Shown here: positions 34,736 through 45,500 of the stretch, piece after piece
Layout of the letters: every line of letters starts with the position of its first letter
How positions within the stretch are numbered: position 1 is the stretch's first letter
Origin: Poecilobothrus nobilitatus
Lineage: Eukaryota; Arthropoda; Insecta; Diptera; Dolichopodidae
Length of the DNA: 64,000 bases
NCBI GenBank assembly: GCA_947095535.1
Contig: OX352773.1
Span: forward strand, 91,732,670 to 91,796,669
Direction: 5' to 3'
Position numbers and translations under genes: made by a program
The notes under the pieces: model-generated
The model's database searches: none
What the model was told of the DNA's origin: nothing
Seen by the model: only the letters and a program-made list of their open reading frames with translations

Positions 34736-35744
34736 ACTATGGTTTATCTATGTTTATATGTCGATATGGAGTATCAAAACTCTGGGTTTATTACTGAGAT
34801 ACCCTTATATTATTTTTATTCTAAGAGATGTGATAAACATTGATTGTATCTCCTTTGTATCAGTTTAGGGTATTTTCAGTGTTCTTAATGTTTGAGTGTC
34901 TAAGCAAAAAATGCCCAATAAGAAAATTAAATTTAAAATTTGACAAAAAATAAAATTATTATATAATAATCGCTTGTGGATTTATACTAGCCAAAGGATT
35001 TCTCCAAAAAATCTTTAAAAATTGTTTTTTTTAAATATTTTTGAACTATATAACTGTAATAACTAAATTTAAGGATTATATAAAATGACATTCAGTTCCA
35101 CATTTCCATTAGTAAAGTCGCAATAAACTGTGAAAGTTGTTAAATATTAGAGGGCTAGCTAAGGGAAGCATTTAAATCTTTGACTGAATTTTTGTATAAA
35201 ATGTGTGAATGTAAATGATGTATGTGTGTAAATGATGTAGGTTTATTTTGGAACCTAAAATAGGAAACTGTAATGTTTTGATATGTTACACAACATTTGG
35301 TCACTCTAATTCAGTTATCAATTGTATCTTTATTTTACATTTTTTTTAACTTCCTCCTTTCTTCTTTTACCAATTATTGTGGTTAGTCAAATTATAATAA
35401 TATGTATTATTGATTTTATATTTAAACTTATCAATAATTTCATTTAAAATAAAAAATAAAATTACAAAAGAATAAAAATCAAATAAAATAAAATTTTTAA
35501 AAATAAATTTAAATTTAAATTAAATTCATAAAACATTAAAATATATTTCAATTAACTTTAAGATAAGCTAATTTAATTAATCTATAAGTTATACTTAATT
35601 TCAATTAAGAATGACTTAGGTCGGTCTGTTTCATTCCTAGGTATATAATTATTGGTCATACCTCTAAATTAGAGTAAATACTTTTCAGAGGATTAAAAAA
35701 AGTCCAGATATTAAGATTACATTAGATTATTATAATATTTACGA
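34736..35744. other. AT-rich spacer, no gene
   Basis: No gene seen. TGTAAATGATGTA is duplicated at 35212 and 35229. Confidence 0.6.
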
Positions 35745-36200
35745 AGTATCAGGAACACTGCGACCTTCTTCACTTCACCCATCACAACGTTGTGTATTTT
35801 GCCTCCATTTATATAACACATCTGTTACAGCTTCTAAAAAATTGAAGATCTGTAAAAAGTTTATGAAGATATTTAAAAGGTTCTGAGCGGATTTTTACTC
35901 CAAAGCTTACTGCTACAGTTTTATTCTTTCATTTTTAGTGCTTCTATTATTTTGTGTCTAAGCATACCACAAGAAGGTTCGCGACGTGAAAGGAAGTTGC
36001 AGCTTCTTCTTTTGCAAGTCGAGCTGCATCTGATTTTCCTATATATCTAGGAGTCCAGGTACCCAGTAGTGTTACTTTATTGATTATTTTTAAGCGGTAT
36101 AGTGTCATTAAGCACTACTAAAATAATCGAGATTCCTTGCGATTTTAGTGCTTTTATGGCTGCTTGACTGCTCGATAGAATAGGTCCTTGCGTTCTTCTA
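35745..36200 (-). pseudogene. RNase H domain and tail of a non-LTR retrotransposon relic
   Basis: The minus strand carries SSSQAAIKALKSQG, corresponding to the DSQAAIKAL motif of LINE RNase H domains with the catalytic Asp replaced by Ser. It then reads HYWVPGLLDI and, in a shifted frame, GKSDAARLAKE. These correspond to WVPGH-GI-GNE-AD-LA; the His of PGH is Leu here. Further on, REPSCGMLRHK follows, and the copy ends with AAGGTCGCAGTGTTCCTGAT, sharing AAGGTCGCAGTGTT with the 8.6-kb relic. Multiple frameshifts and changed active-site residues make it non-functional. RNase H-bearing families of the R1/I/Jockey type are the likely source. Probably 5'-truncated; some sequence up to 36271 may belong to it. 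Confidence 0.65.
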
Positions 36201-38437
36201 GATATATATTTGAGAATGAATAGATTTTTAAATATTATATAACAATAATATCTTGAACAAAAGTCTCTCAAATCTTTTGATATTCTTTTCTTGCATAATA
36301 AGATAGGCTTTATTTTAAAATTAAAGTTATATTGATTTTGGACAAATTTTGATGGTTGCTTTAATAAAACAATAGATTTAATCTCTCTGCAATTCTTGAT
36401 AATTCAAGTTAATTTGTTTTTTCGAAATTTCTTAATCTTTAATTAAGAATTTAAACCTTGGATATTAGATTTTATTTTTACCCCTATATTACCCCTTTTT
36501 CATATTTCAGATCAATTTAATTTTATTCACCTTTTTTTTATCCTACGAGAATTAAAATTTAAAGTTTATTGAAAACTATATAAATCGTTTTAAATAAATA
36601 GAAAAAGAAATAAATAAAGAAAAAAACCCAAATCTGTATTTAAAAAGAAAACAAAAGGAGAAAAAAAAAACGAAAGCGAAAAAAAATCTAATCGAAATTT
36701 TAATATCATAAATTAAAAAACGACAGCAAAACAAGTCATTTAAATTGACTGCTTAAAAAAGTCAAGAAAAAACAAAAAAAAAAAGAAAAAACCAGAGAGT
36801 TAAAAAAAACTTCTAAATCAGCCGCCTCTATGCATATATTTATATCTATATATATATGGCCGGCTTAATCATAAAGGTGGGAACTCTGGTGAAAAAGAAA
36901 AGTAAAAAAAAAAATAATAAAAATGCAAGAAAATCTAAAACGTATCAAAGCGATATGCGTTAAATGTTTTATTATTTATTTTTTATTAAATTATTTAATT
37001 CATTTTGAAGAGTATTATAAATTTAAAGGGAGTTTTATGATATTTGTTTTATAAATAGAACCTTTAATTCGAATGATAATACGAAATACCATTAAAGAAT
37101 ATAAACTTGGCTAGAGTTTACTCAGTTGTTTTTATGCAATCTGAGAAAATATTTTCATGTGATACTCAAATTGTTAACGTAAAATATTTAAGTGAAGAAA
37201 ACGAAAAGGCAACACGTAACTAGAAATACTGAAACACGTATAATAATAATAGATAGAAACACGTAACTGGAAATACTGAGCAAGTTTAATAAATACATCA
37301 ATTCGCTTTCTATAGGACAATTGTATGAGATTATTTTTTTAAATGCCCAAGGTAAAGTGAAGCATATTGTAATTGCATGAAATCAAATAAAACAAAATCT
37401 GCCACTGATTCTTTGAATATTCATTCTTTTAATGCTGTAAAATTTGATGCCTATTTCGGCTGTTCTACTGGACAATTTTAGTTTGACTAAAATCAAATGA
37501 AATGGACTACGAAATAGTAGCGATCTAGAGTAGTAAAAATGATAGTAGGGATCTAGAGTAGTAAATTTGTCACTTATTATTATTAATAAATATTTAATAC
37601 AAATATTAATACATTCAATAGAATTTAAAATTTTTAAATATGTTAGGTACGCACGTCGGATGACGCTTATGTTTAGCACTGTGTTATGTTTACTCTATTG
37701 TGAATATATTTAAAATTTTGACAGCTGTGTTGCTTATTTCCTTAATTTAAATGTAGTTTTAGTTTATTGTTTATTGCAATTTAAGTTTATTAACAATGCA
37801 ACGTATTATTTAATTAAATTAATTGTAATTAGTGAATTAATATTTTTAAATTTAAGTGTGATGTATTTAGAAATATTTTAGAAAAATAAAATTTTTAATT
37901 TAAAAAGAAATAGTGAGCATTTTTAAGATTAGCGAATAATTTATAAAATTATAAAAAGTAGAAATAAATCATAATTTACAAAAAGTTTAATTTAAGTTCT
38001 AATACGGACATATAATATTATATATTATTCGGACATAAATATATTATATTGGTGACTAAGTTCACTTTTGTAATGGCGACCATCCCTTTAAATTCACTAT
38101 TTTTAATATATATAATTTTATATTATTTTAGAATTTGATTTTTTGATTAATTTAAAATGAATTAAAAAAAGTATGTTTTTTGTTTTATTATAATTAAAAA
38201 TGAATATTATAGTGTTAATTGTTAAAAAATTTTTTTTATAAATGCATTTAACATAAATTCAGACAGAATTCACATTAATTATTTTACATTTAATTTAATT
38301 ATTTATTGAAGAGCTTGAAAAAATCACTTATATATACCAAGATATTCGCGCGCGAAATGTAACTTTGCTTAAAACCAAGCAACAAATTTCAATTGAGCAA
38401 ATCAAAATTTCAAACATTTTTACTGTGTCAACTCTGG
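36201..38437. other. AT-rich spacer, no gene
   Basis: No gene recognised. Local direct repeats: AACACGTAACT-GAAATACTGA at about 37212 and 37259; GATCTAGAGTAGTAAA at about 37522 and 37550. A-rich tracts at 36600-36800. The 37383-37679 minus frame has no domain. Confidence 0.6.
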
Positions 38438-38699
38438 GATACCCGTATGAACGTAATATATCCTGTTTCTATAAAACTTGATCATCTTTTAAAAACATTC
38501 AGAGTTTTAGTACCGAACTACAGAGATATATTTATGTAAATTGTGGATTTGCATGATAGCTACCCAAATCTATTGCGCCTAGCTTCATTAAGTTCCAAGA
38601 AATGCAAAAAGCCTGAACCGGCTGCTTTAGACCATTCAAATTTTACAAAAGTTTTTGGCATGCAACTCGACACTTTTTCACTAAATTTCAGATAGCTAG

Positions 38700-40435
38700 C
38701 TTCAATAGACACTGAGTTATTTTCATTTAAAAAGAGAAGTTGTATGGCAACTATCCGAACCTGTCATATCATCACAACAAAATTTTACAGAAGTTGTTGC
38801 CATAAAACTCGATCATCATTTGCAAAATTTCAGATACCTAGATTGAATAGACACTGGGTTATTTCCATTTAAAGAAAGAAGTTGTATGGCAGCTACTCGA
38901 ACGTGGCGGCCGAAAATGCTGGAGTTAAATAGCAAAACTAACAATTTTGTAAAAGTGACGTAAAAAAAATTTCAGCCTCCTAACTCCTTTAATTTTTGAG
39001 TTATCGTGCGGACGGACACTGAGTTATTTTCATTTAAAAAGAGAAGTTGTATGGCAGCTACCCGAACCCGTCGCACCACCACAACCAAATTTTGCAGAAG
39101 TTGTTGCCATAAAACTTGATCATCATTCGCAAAATTGCAGATACCTAGATTGAACAGACACTGGGTTATTTCCATTTAAAGAAAGACGTTGTATGGCAGC
39201 TACTCGAACCCGGCGGCCGAAAATGCTGGAGTTAAATAGCAAAACTAACAATTTTACAAAAGTAACGTAAAAAAATTTTCAGCCTCCTAGCTCCTCTATT
39301 TTTTGAGTTATAGTGCGGACGGACACTGAGTTCTTTCATTTAAAAAGAGATTTTGTATGGCAGCTACCCGAACCCGTCACACCACCACAACCAAATTTTG
39401 TAGAAGTTGTTGCCATAAAACTTGATCATCATTCGCAAAATTGCAGATACCTTGATTGAACAGACACTGGGTTATTTCTATTTAAAGAAAGACGTTGTAT
39501 GGCAGCTACCCGAACCCGGAGACAGAAAATGCTGGAGTTAAATAACAAAACTAACAATTTTACAAAAGTGACGTAAAAAAATTTTCAGCCTCCTAGCTCC
39601 TCTATTTTTTGAGTTATCGTGCGGACGGACACTGAGTTCTTTTCATTTAAAAAGAGATTTTGTATGGCAGCTACCCGAACCCGTCGCACCAGCACAACCA
39701 AATTTTGTAGAAGTTGTTGCCGTAAAACTTGATCATCATTTGCAAGATTTCAGACGACTAGCTTTATTAACTTCCAAGAGGTGCAAGAAGCCTGAACCGG
39801 CTGCTCTAGACCAACCAAATTTTACAAAAGTTGTTGGCATGTAACTCGACACCTCTTTACTAAATTTCAGATTCCTAGCTTCAATAAACACTGAGTTATT
39901 CTCATTTAACCGGATAAGTTGTATGGCAGCTACCCGAACCCGCCGCACCACCACAACCAAATTTTACAAAAGTTGTTGCCATAAAACTTGATCATCATTT
40001 GCAAAATTTCAGACGCCTAGCTTCATTAGGTTCCAAGAGGTGCAAGAAGTCTGAACCGGCTGCTCTAGACCAACCAAATTTTACAAAAGTTGTTGGCATG
40101 TAACTCGACACCTCTTTACTAAATTTCAGATTCCTAGCTTCAATAAACACTGAGTTATTCTCATTTAAACGGAGAAGTTGTATGGCAGCTACCCGAACCC
40201 GCTGCACCAGCACAACCAAATTTTACAGAAGTTGTTGCCATAAAACTTGATCATCATTTGCAAAATTTCAGAACCTAGCTTGAATAGATACTGAGTTATT
40301 TCTATATAAAGATAGAAGTTGTATGGCAGCTACTCGAACCCGCCGACCGAAAATGTTGGATTTAAATAGCAAAACTAACAATTTTGCAAAAGTGACGTAA
40401 AAAAAATTTCAGCCCCCTAGCTCCTTTATTTTTTG
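38700..40435. repeat. Higher-order tandem array, 306/307-bp and 259-bp periods
   Basis: TTAT(C/A)GTGCGGACGGACACTG recurs at 39001, 39308 and 39614, giving 307 and 306-bp periods. Each unit contains two related half-units, each starting at TTGTATGGCAGCTAC. Further right, a different composite repeats at 259 bp: CTGAACCGGCTGCTCTAGAC and CAACTTTTGTAAAATTTGG-type blocks occur at about 39791 and 40050. The 306-bp units each keep a truncated core (GCGGACGGACACTG) fused to the next unit. The array therefore grew by unequal exchange involving the (GTCY)n end. Confidence 0.8.
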
Positions 40436-40569
40436 AGTTATCGTGCGGACGGACGGACGGACGTACATGGCTTAATCGACTCAGAATTCGATTCTGAGCC
40501 GATCCATACCTTTGACACTATATCTAGCTCGACTCCTTTAAGGTGTCACAAACGTAATGGCAAATTTAT

Positions 40570-40600
40570 TATACCCTTGAACATAGTTCATACGGGTATA
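40570..40600. other. Right terminal hairpin of family D element
   Basis: TATACCC...GGGTATA with internal TGAAC/GTTCA forms an interrupted palindrome across 31 bases. It directly borders the AAT-rich repeat that starts at 40601. Confidence 0.75.
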
Positions 40601-40865
40601 ATAATAATAATATTAATAATAATAGTAAGAATAATAATAGTATTAATAATAATAGTAATAGTAATAACTGCTACAGTGGAGCTATCTTTGGTTATGTCAA
40701 GCACTAAGGTGGTATATACTAATGCACGCTGTAATCCATTGATGACCCTGACTCTGTAATAAATAATAATAATATTAATAAATAATACTAATACCAATAA
40801 TAATAGCTGCTACAGTGACAGTGGCGGTTGCCTTTAATAATTACCTCATGCAGGAAGGTGTTATA
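40601..40865 (+). mobile_element. AAT-rich repeat, family A/B copy 2, left part
   Basis: Begins with an (ATA/AAT)n microsatellite (about 40600-40668) directly after the D hairpin, then AACTGCTACAGTGGAGCTAT, a second AAT run, AGCTGCTACAGTGACAGTGG, and CAGGAAGGTGTTATA. It is homologous to the reverse complement of 18.65-18.85 kb. It is interrupted at 40865 by the inverted-repeat element and continues at 41829. The GCTACAG block occurs twice here, so a local duplication is likely. Confidence 0.65.
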
Positions 40866-41828
40866 TAAAGCTTTTTTCAATCAATTTAAACTATTTTTCA
40901 ATTGAATGAAACCTTTTTCAAAATAAGTGAAACCTTTTTTATAGTAAATGAAACCTTTTTCAAAATAAATGAAACTAAAAAAATTACAAATAAATTTTAT
41001 TTAAAAAACTGAAATTAAATTCAGAAAATTCAAATGGAACTAAACAAAATTAAAAATAAAATTTATTTAAAAAAGTAAAATTTAGTTCATTTACAAAAAT
41101 GAAATAACTGAAACTTGCAACTATTAGAACTTGTTACTACTAAATTGCAATATTGCTTTTTGGTTATGAATAAGACAAAAATTCAGATAGAATTGCTCCA
41201 ATGGACATGATCTTTAAGATTCCACAAGGTGCGGAAGTTCAACCTGATGTAATGGTTATCATAATCAGACCTTCCAAAGCTTGTGGAATTGTATTTTGAT
41301 ATCAGTTGATTAACACTTTGGTTAATTACATGTAGAAGATTATGCTCGATCTCAGTATTGCATAATATTAAGCAAGCATATGTTTTTATTTTCGAAAATA
41401 ATTTTCTTATTGGACTGAGCATTGGCGAACAGAGTGGTCAAAATTTTGAAATACTCCCATTGCCCTTAATTATTTTTTGTATTGCTCGTCTTTTCTGAAT
41501 TTTTGCCTTATCCATAACCAAAAAGCAATTTTGCAAGTTAGTAGTAACAAGTTTCAATAGTTGCAAGTTTTATTTATAAAATTTTGTAAATGAATTAAAT
41601 TTTACTTTTTTAAATAAATTTTATTTTTAATTTTGTTTAGTTTCATTTGAATTTTCTGAATTTAATTTCAGTTTTTTATAGTTTCATTTACTTTAAAAAG
41701 GGTTTCATTTATTTTGAAAAAGGTTTCATTCAATTGAAAAATAGTTTCATTTTATTGAAAAAATGTTTCATTCAATTGAAAAATAGTTTCATTTATTTGA
41801 AAAAAGCTTTCATTTAATCGGAAAATGC
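40866..41828. mobile_element. Nested element with inverted repeats of about 320 bp
   Basis: The arms 40868-41190 and 41495-41816 are highly similar inverted repeats. Both contain GCTTTTTTCAA, CTATTTTTCAATTGAATGAA, GAAATTAAATTCAGAAAATT, AAATAAAATTTATTTAAAAA, CTTGCAACTATT, ACTTGTTACTACTAA and TTGCTTTTTGGTTATG. The outer third of each arm is built from a degenerate unit of about 18-20 bp, TTTCAATTGAATGAAACC-like, as in foldback elements. It sits inside the A/B repeat. The 18.8-kb A/B copy reads straight through GTGTTATACTACTGCGCG at this point, giving an empty site. TATA (40862-40865 and 41829-41832) is a possible target duplication. The right arm carries about 22 extra outer bases. No transposase was recognised. 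It is a non-autonomous long-inverted-repeat DNA element. Confidence 0.75.
41183..41422 (-). CDS. Unrecognised open frame in loop of nested element
   Basis: An open frame of 79 codons on the minus strand almost fills the 300-base non-repeated loop between the arms. It has a distinctly less AT-biased composition than its surroundings and includes STSFGRSDYDNHYIRLNFRT. I do not recognise a domain. Upstream in a compatible direction is KIQKRRAIQKIIKG, faintly like the IQKRAI block of LINE ORF2 proteins. It could therefore be a captured retrotransposon fragment. It is too short to be the element's transposase. Whether it is translated is unknown, and it may be an accidental frame. Confidence 0.25.
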   Translation of the reverse strand: MLSPIRKLFSKIKTYACLILCNTEIEHNLLHVINQSVNQLISKYNSTSFGRSDYDNHYIRLNFRTLWNLKDHVHWSNSI

Positions 41829-42095
41829 TATACTGTGCGTGTTGTAACAGCTATTGTCACTGTTAAAAATAGTAATAAGGCGGATTTATTGTTTCCTTAC
41901 AATATCACTCCAAATCCAATGTTTCCGCATCCTGTTGTCCCCCTTTTCCTATTCCTTATCCAATCTACTGCGTTAGTAGGTAGGGGTTTCATCCCTTTAT
42001 ATTGGCTAAACCAATCCCGGGTTTAGTCAGTAAGAATCTGACACTATCAAGGGGGAATTCTTGGTTTTAGAAGATTCCCATCTCCCTTAGGAGAA
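41829..42095 (+). mobile_element. AAT-rich repeat, family A/B copy 2, right part
   Basis: Continues from 40865. Blocks GTTGTAACAGCTATTGTCAC, AATAAGGCGGATTTATTG, CTACTGCGTTAGTAGGTAGG, GGGTTTCATCCC, GGTTTAGTCAGTAAG, ATTCTTGG and CCTTAGG match, in order, the reverse complement of 18.37-18.66 kb. The last recognisable shared block ends at about 42090. The plus-strand open frame at 41835-42026 is a reading of this repeat. Confidence 0.65.
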
Positions 42096-45000
42096 AAATT
42101 AAATTATATCAACGGCTATAGAGTATTGAAGGAAAACACACTGAAATCACAACATATCCGATAGATATCAGTTGTAACGATTTTTGTATTGTATTAAAAT
42201 AAGAGTTTTGATCATCGTTTGATTTTTTTTTTGTATTATTGAAGTGGAAATTTAAATATTAAAAATTAATTTGAATTTTTTATAAATATTTTATTCAAAA
42301 TTATTCGATTTATAAATTTTGTATAAATTAATTTTTATTCATTGGTTTATATTTGATTTGATTTTTATTATTTAAAAACTTTATTTTTATTATTATTATA
42401 TTTAGTACTTTTTTTTTTTGTTATACATATTTAATATTTAAATATTCTGCTGTTTTTTTTTTTGCTTTATTTTTGTATTTTTGAATGTCTCATTTTGACG
42501 TTTCATGGTGTATTTTATAAAAAAATACAAAAAGTTAAGAAGATGAATTCAAGTGTTTATGGTTTTTTTTTTGTATTTTTTTTTGTGATACAAAATGCTT
42601 AACTAATAATTATTATTGTCATTTTAATTTAATTTATTGCAGACAACTTATTATTGTTATATTTTGATTATATATTGATTTTAATTTAATTCGAATTTAT
42701 ATTTTCGGATTAAAAAGATTATACCGAATTATTAGCAAAAAAAAAAATAAAAAACTATTACGATTAAAGTATATGTAACTTAAAATTAAATTGTTGTACA
42801 CGCTGAAATATTAATTTGAGTTTAACTCTTATGATGATAACCGTTATTTAAAGCAAAAAGAATACAGTTACTATTGTCAACTGTCAAATATCTGTATGAG
42901 CCTGTTATAATTTATAAAATATAACATTGCCACTGTTCTTTTAATTTTATAATGAAAAAAAAACATTATCAACACTTGTTACAGTTTGATATACATATCT
43001 AAACTGATTGCAAAAATATGTATGGAAGCTACTTCAAACCTTGGTACGAATAATTTCTAATGCTGCAAACACACTTATGTTGTTAATTTGAACTTTTCAG
43101 CCTAATTCATTTCGAAGATATATAAATTATGTTGTATAAATCTGGAATATATGATATGTAACTATGGTATAGAAATTTAAATGGCAGCGATCTGAAAATA
43201 TAATTATAATAATGTGAAATTTTGCAAAAGTGTTTCCTCTATTTTATAAGTTGCTTATTTTCAAAGTTCTCGTCTTATTAGTACTAAAGTTTATTGTAAT
43301 GTAGTCATAATGTTGCGGTTTGGCTAAACATTTTTATTTGCAAACTATTTAAATTTTGAATGGTGTTATGTTCTTTTTTTAGTTTAAAAGGACTTCATAC
43401 AACTATGCTATAGAAATGGTATGGATCTATTCTAATTTTTTTATTATGATTCATTACTTGAAAACCAATATTTGCAAGGTTTTTCGGTTGTGCTTTTGGT
43501 AGTATATTTTACAAGTAAATTACTTTCAGTTTATCATTCGCAGACGTTCTTCTAAGAAAAAATTATAAATTGTAGCCGCCTAAAAATATGCTAAAATGTC
43601 CCAAATGCAAAAACGTTAATTTCTGTCTTGTAATCGAAATATTGAAGCATCCTGCTAAAATTACCAGTTTTGTTTGAATATTATATAATAATGGAGCCTT
43701 CAAATACGTAAAACTTGAGGTTAAATATTAAAGAAGTATGTAATTCTTCAAAATTTCATTTTCAAATCATGGATTAAAAAATTGTTCATATTAGCGTATA
43801 TTTCATATTGGTTCTTCAGTTGCTACAAAGAAAATATTTAAGAGAAAGGAGTAAAAGAGGATGCGAAGGGGTGCAGTAACAAAATTTTACTTGAAATCAA
43901 ATTTAAATTGTTTATTTAAATAAAATTCATTAGAAATAAACAAATTGCTTAATTATGTTCAAATTAGAGGATTTTCTTGAATGTCAAATATAGATTTAAA
44001 AAAAAAAAAGGCATATGAACTCTTTTTTTAATTCTTAGAATTTAATTTTTTTTTTTTTGTTTTATTTTTAAATTAATATAAATATTATTTAATTTAATTT
44101 TTTAGATTATTGTATAAGGATGCATTTTAATTAAATTTAATTAATTAATTAATAATTAATTAGTTTAAAAACGTTTTAAATAAACTGGTTCGAATATTAA
44201 TGAACTAACAAATTTTGTTTTTTGTTTTTTTTGTCTGACTTCTTAAGAAATTTTTTTTTTTTTTTTTGGTAATTAATAAAATATTTTAATTCAAGAGAAA
44301 GCTGTATGCCAGTTAAACTAGATTTTATATATAAATGTGTATAAATTAAATACCCAAAATATGACTATAGATTCTGGTTAAATAGAGTAAATTCGAGATC
44401 ATAAATTCAATTCTGTATAGAAAGGGGAGTTTTTTTTTTTTTTGTGTAATTAGTATTTAAGTTCTTGAGCGCTTACTTAAAGTTGCAATAAACTTTTTGT
44501 CATAAATATATTATGTGAGGGGGTTGTCATTCTTGTATTTTCTTGGACAAGTATAAATTGTAATTAAATTTCAAAAATTTTCTTTTATACTCGTATTTAC
44601 TATTGAGTTTTCCAATATTAACGTTGAATTAACGTTGGAAGAAAAGAAAAAAATTGAAAAATTAATCAAATAACTGTGTAAATATTATTTTAAATTTTTT
44701 TTTGAAGCGGAAATTTGTTAAAAATAAATTTTTTTTTTCTCTTTTTCAATATTAAATTTTTGCTTTTTCGTATCCTGTTTATTTTTAATTTTTTTGTTTT
44801 TTTAATAATTTAAAGGTCATCCTTAAAAATTAAAAATAAACATGAAAAACAAATTTTACACACAATATTGAATTTTGAGTGATAGAAAAAAAAAAAAAAA
44901 TAATAATAATATTAAAAATGTATAAAAATTGTGTTTATTTAGGTTCAATACATTTTTTTTTTTTTTTGTTTGCAATTTTTAAGTTTCCTTTAGTGTAAAA

Positions 45001-45500
45001 CTATATAAATGGGTTATATATTAAAATTTGGAAATATATATGTTAATATATATATAAGTAAGTATATATATGTATATACAAATAAACACTTACGAATTTA
45101 AATATAAAGTTATTTAAAATTATAATTTTTGTCTGAAATTTTGTGTTTTACATTTAATGTTGTTTTTTTTTTTTTAGCAAAAAATAGGATTTCAGTTTAG
45201 AGTCCTTGATTATAAACGTGAACGTCTTTAATTGTATATATTAACATTTATTTAATTTATATCTTTGCTCATGTCCAAAATTATTTTGCGGTATACAGTT
45301 ATCATTTAAATAAATTAAAAAACAATAATTAGAAAGTGTAACATGTTTGTGAAAGTTTTTGTTTAAATATGAAGGATTCATTTTTTCTTCTTTACAAAAT
45401 GAAGGATTTTTTTTCTTCATGTAAAAAGAAAAGTTTAGTTTTTTTTCCGTTGTTAGATTGCACAAAAAATCTATCCTGAACAATTTCTTTAGAAGAAATT
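42096..45500. other. AT-rich spacer, no gene
   Basis: No gene recognised. At 43015-43260 weak matches to the family D unit (ATGTATGGAAGCTACTTCAA, TTAAATGGCAGCGATCTGAA, AATTTTGCAAAAGTG) suggest a very old copy. (TA) runs at 45038-45076. Long poly-T at 44254-44268. Confidence 0.5.

Larger units (their letters stand above)
38438..40600 (-). mobile_element. Family D element: tandem-array repeat with inverted-repeat ends
   Basis: About 2.16 kb. The left end GATACCCGTATGAACGT (38438) is inverted at the right end as GTTCATACGGGTATA (40586-40600), where it also forms a terminal hairpin. Next to the right end are TTAATCGACTCAGAATTCGA (from about 40472) and a (GGAC)n tract GCGGACGGACGGACGGACG (from about 40445), preceded by TTTTTTGAGTTATCGT. 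This is the same core as in family T, reversed, hence the strand call. The rest is tandem units containing TTGTATGGCAGCTAC, CCGAACCCG, ACCAAATTTTACAGAAGTTG and AAACTTGATCATCATTTGCA. It encodes no transposase. The 67-108-codon open frames inside are repeat readings. The layout matches non-autonomous, Helentron-like DINE-1/mini-me elements, by inference. Confidence 0.7.

Noticed and set aside
39736..40219. Two near-identical 74-codon minus-strand open frames
   Set aside because: Produced by the 259-bp tandem repeat of family D; not start-to-stop genes with independent support.
40433..40759. 108-codon plus-strand open frame crossing two repeats
   Set aside because: Runs through the D core, its hairpin and the AAT microsatellite (Ile-rich part); an accidental fusion.
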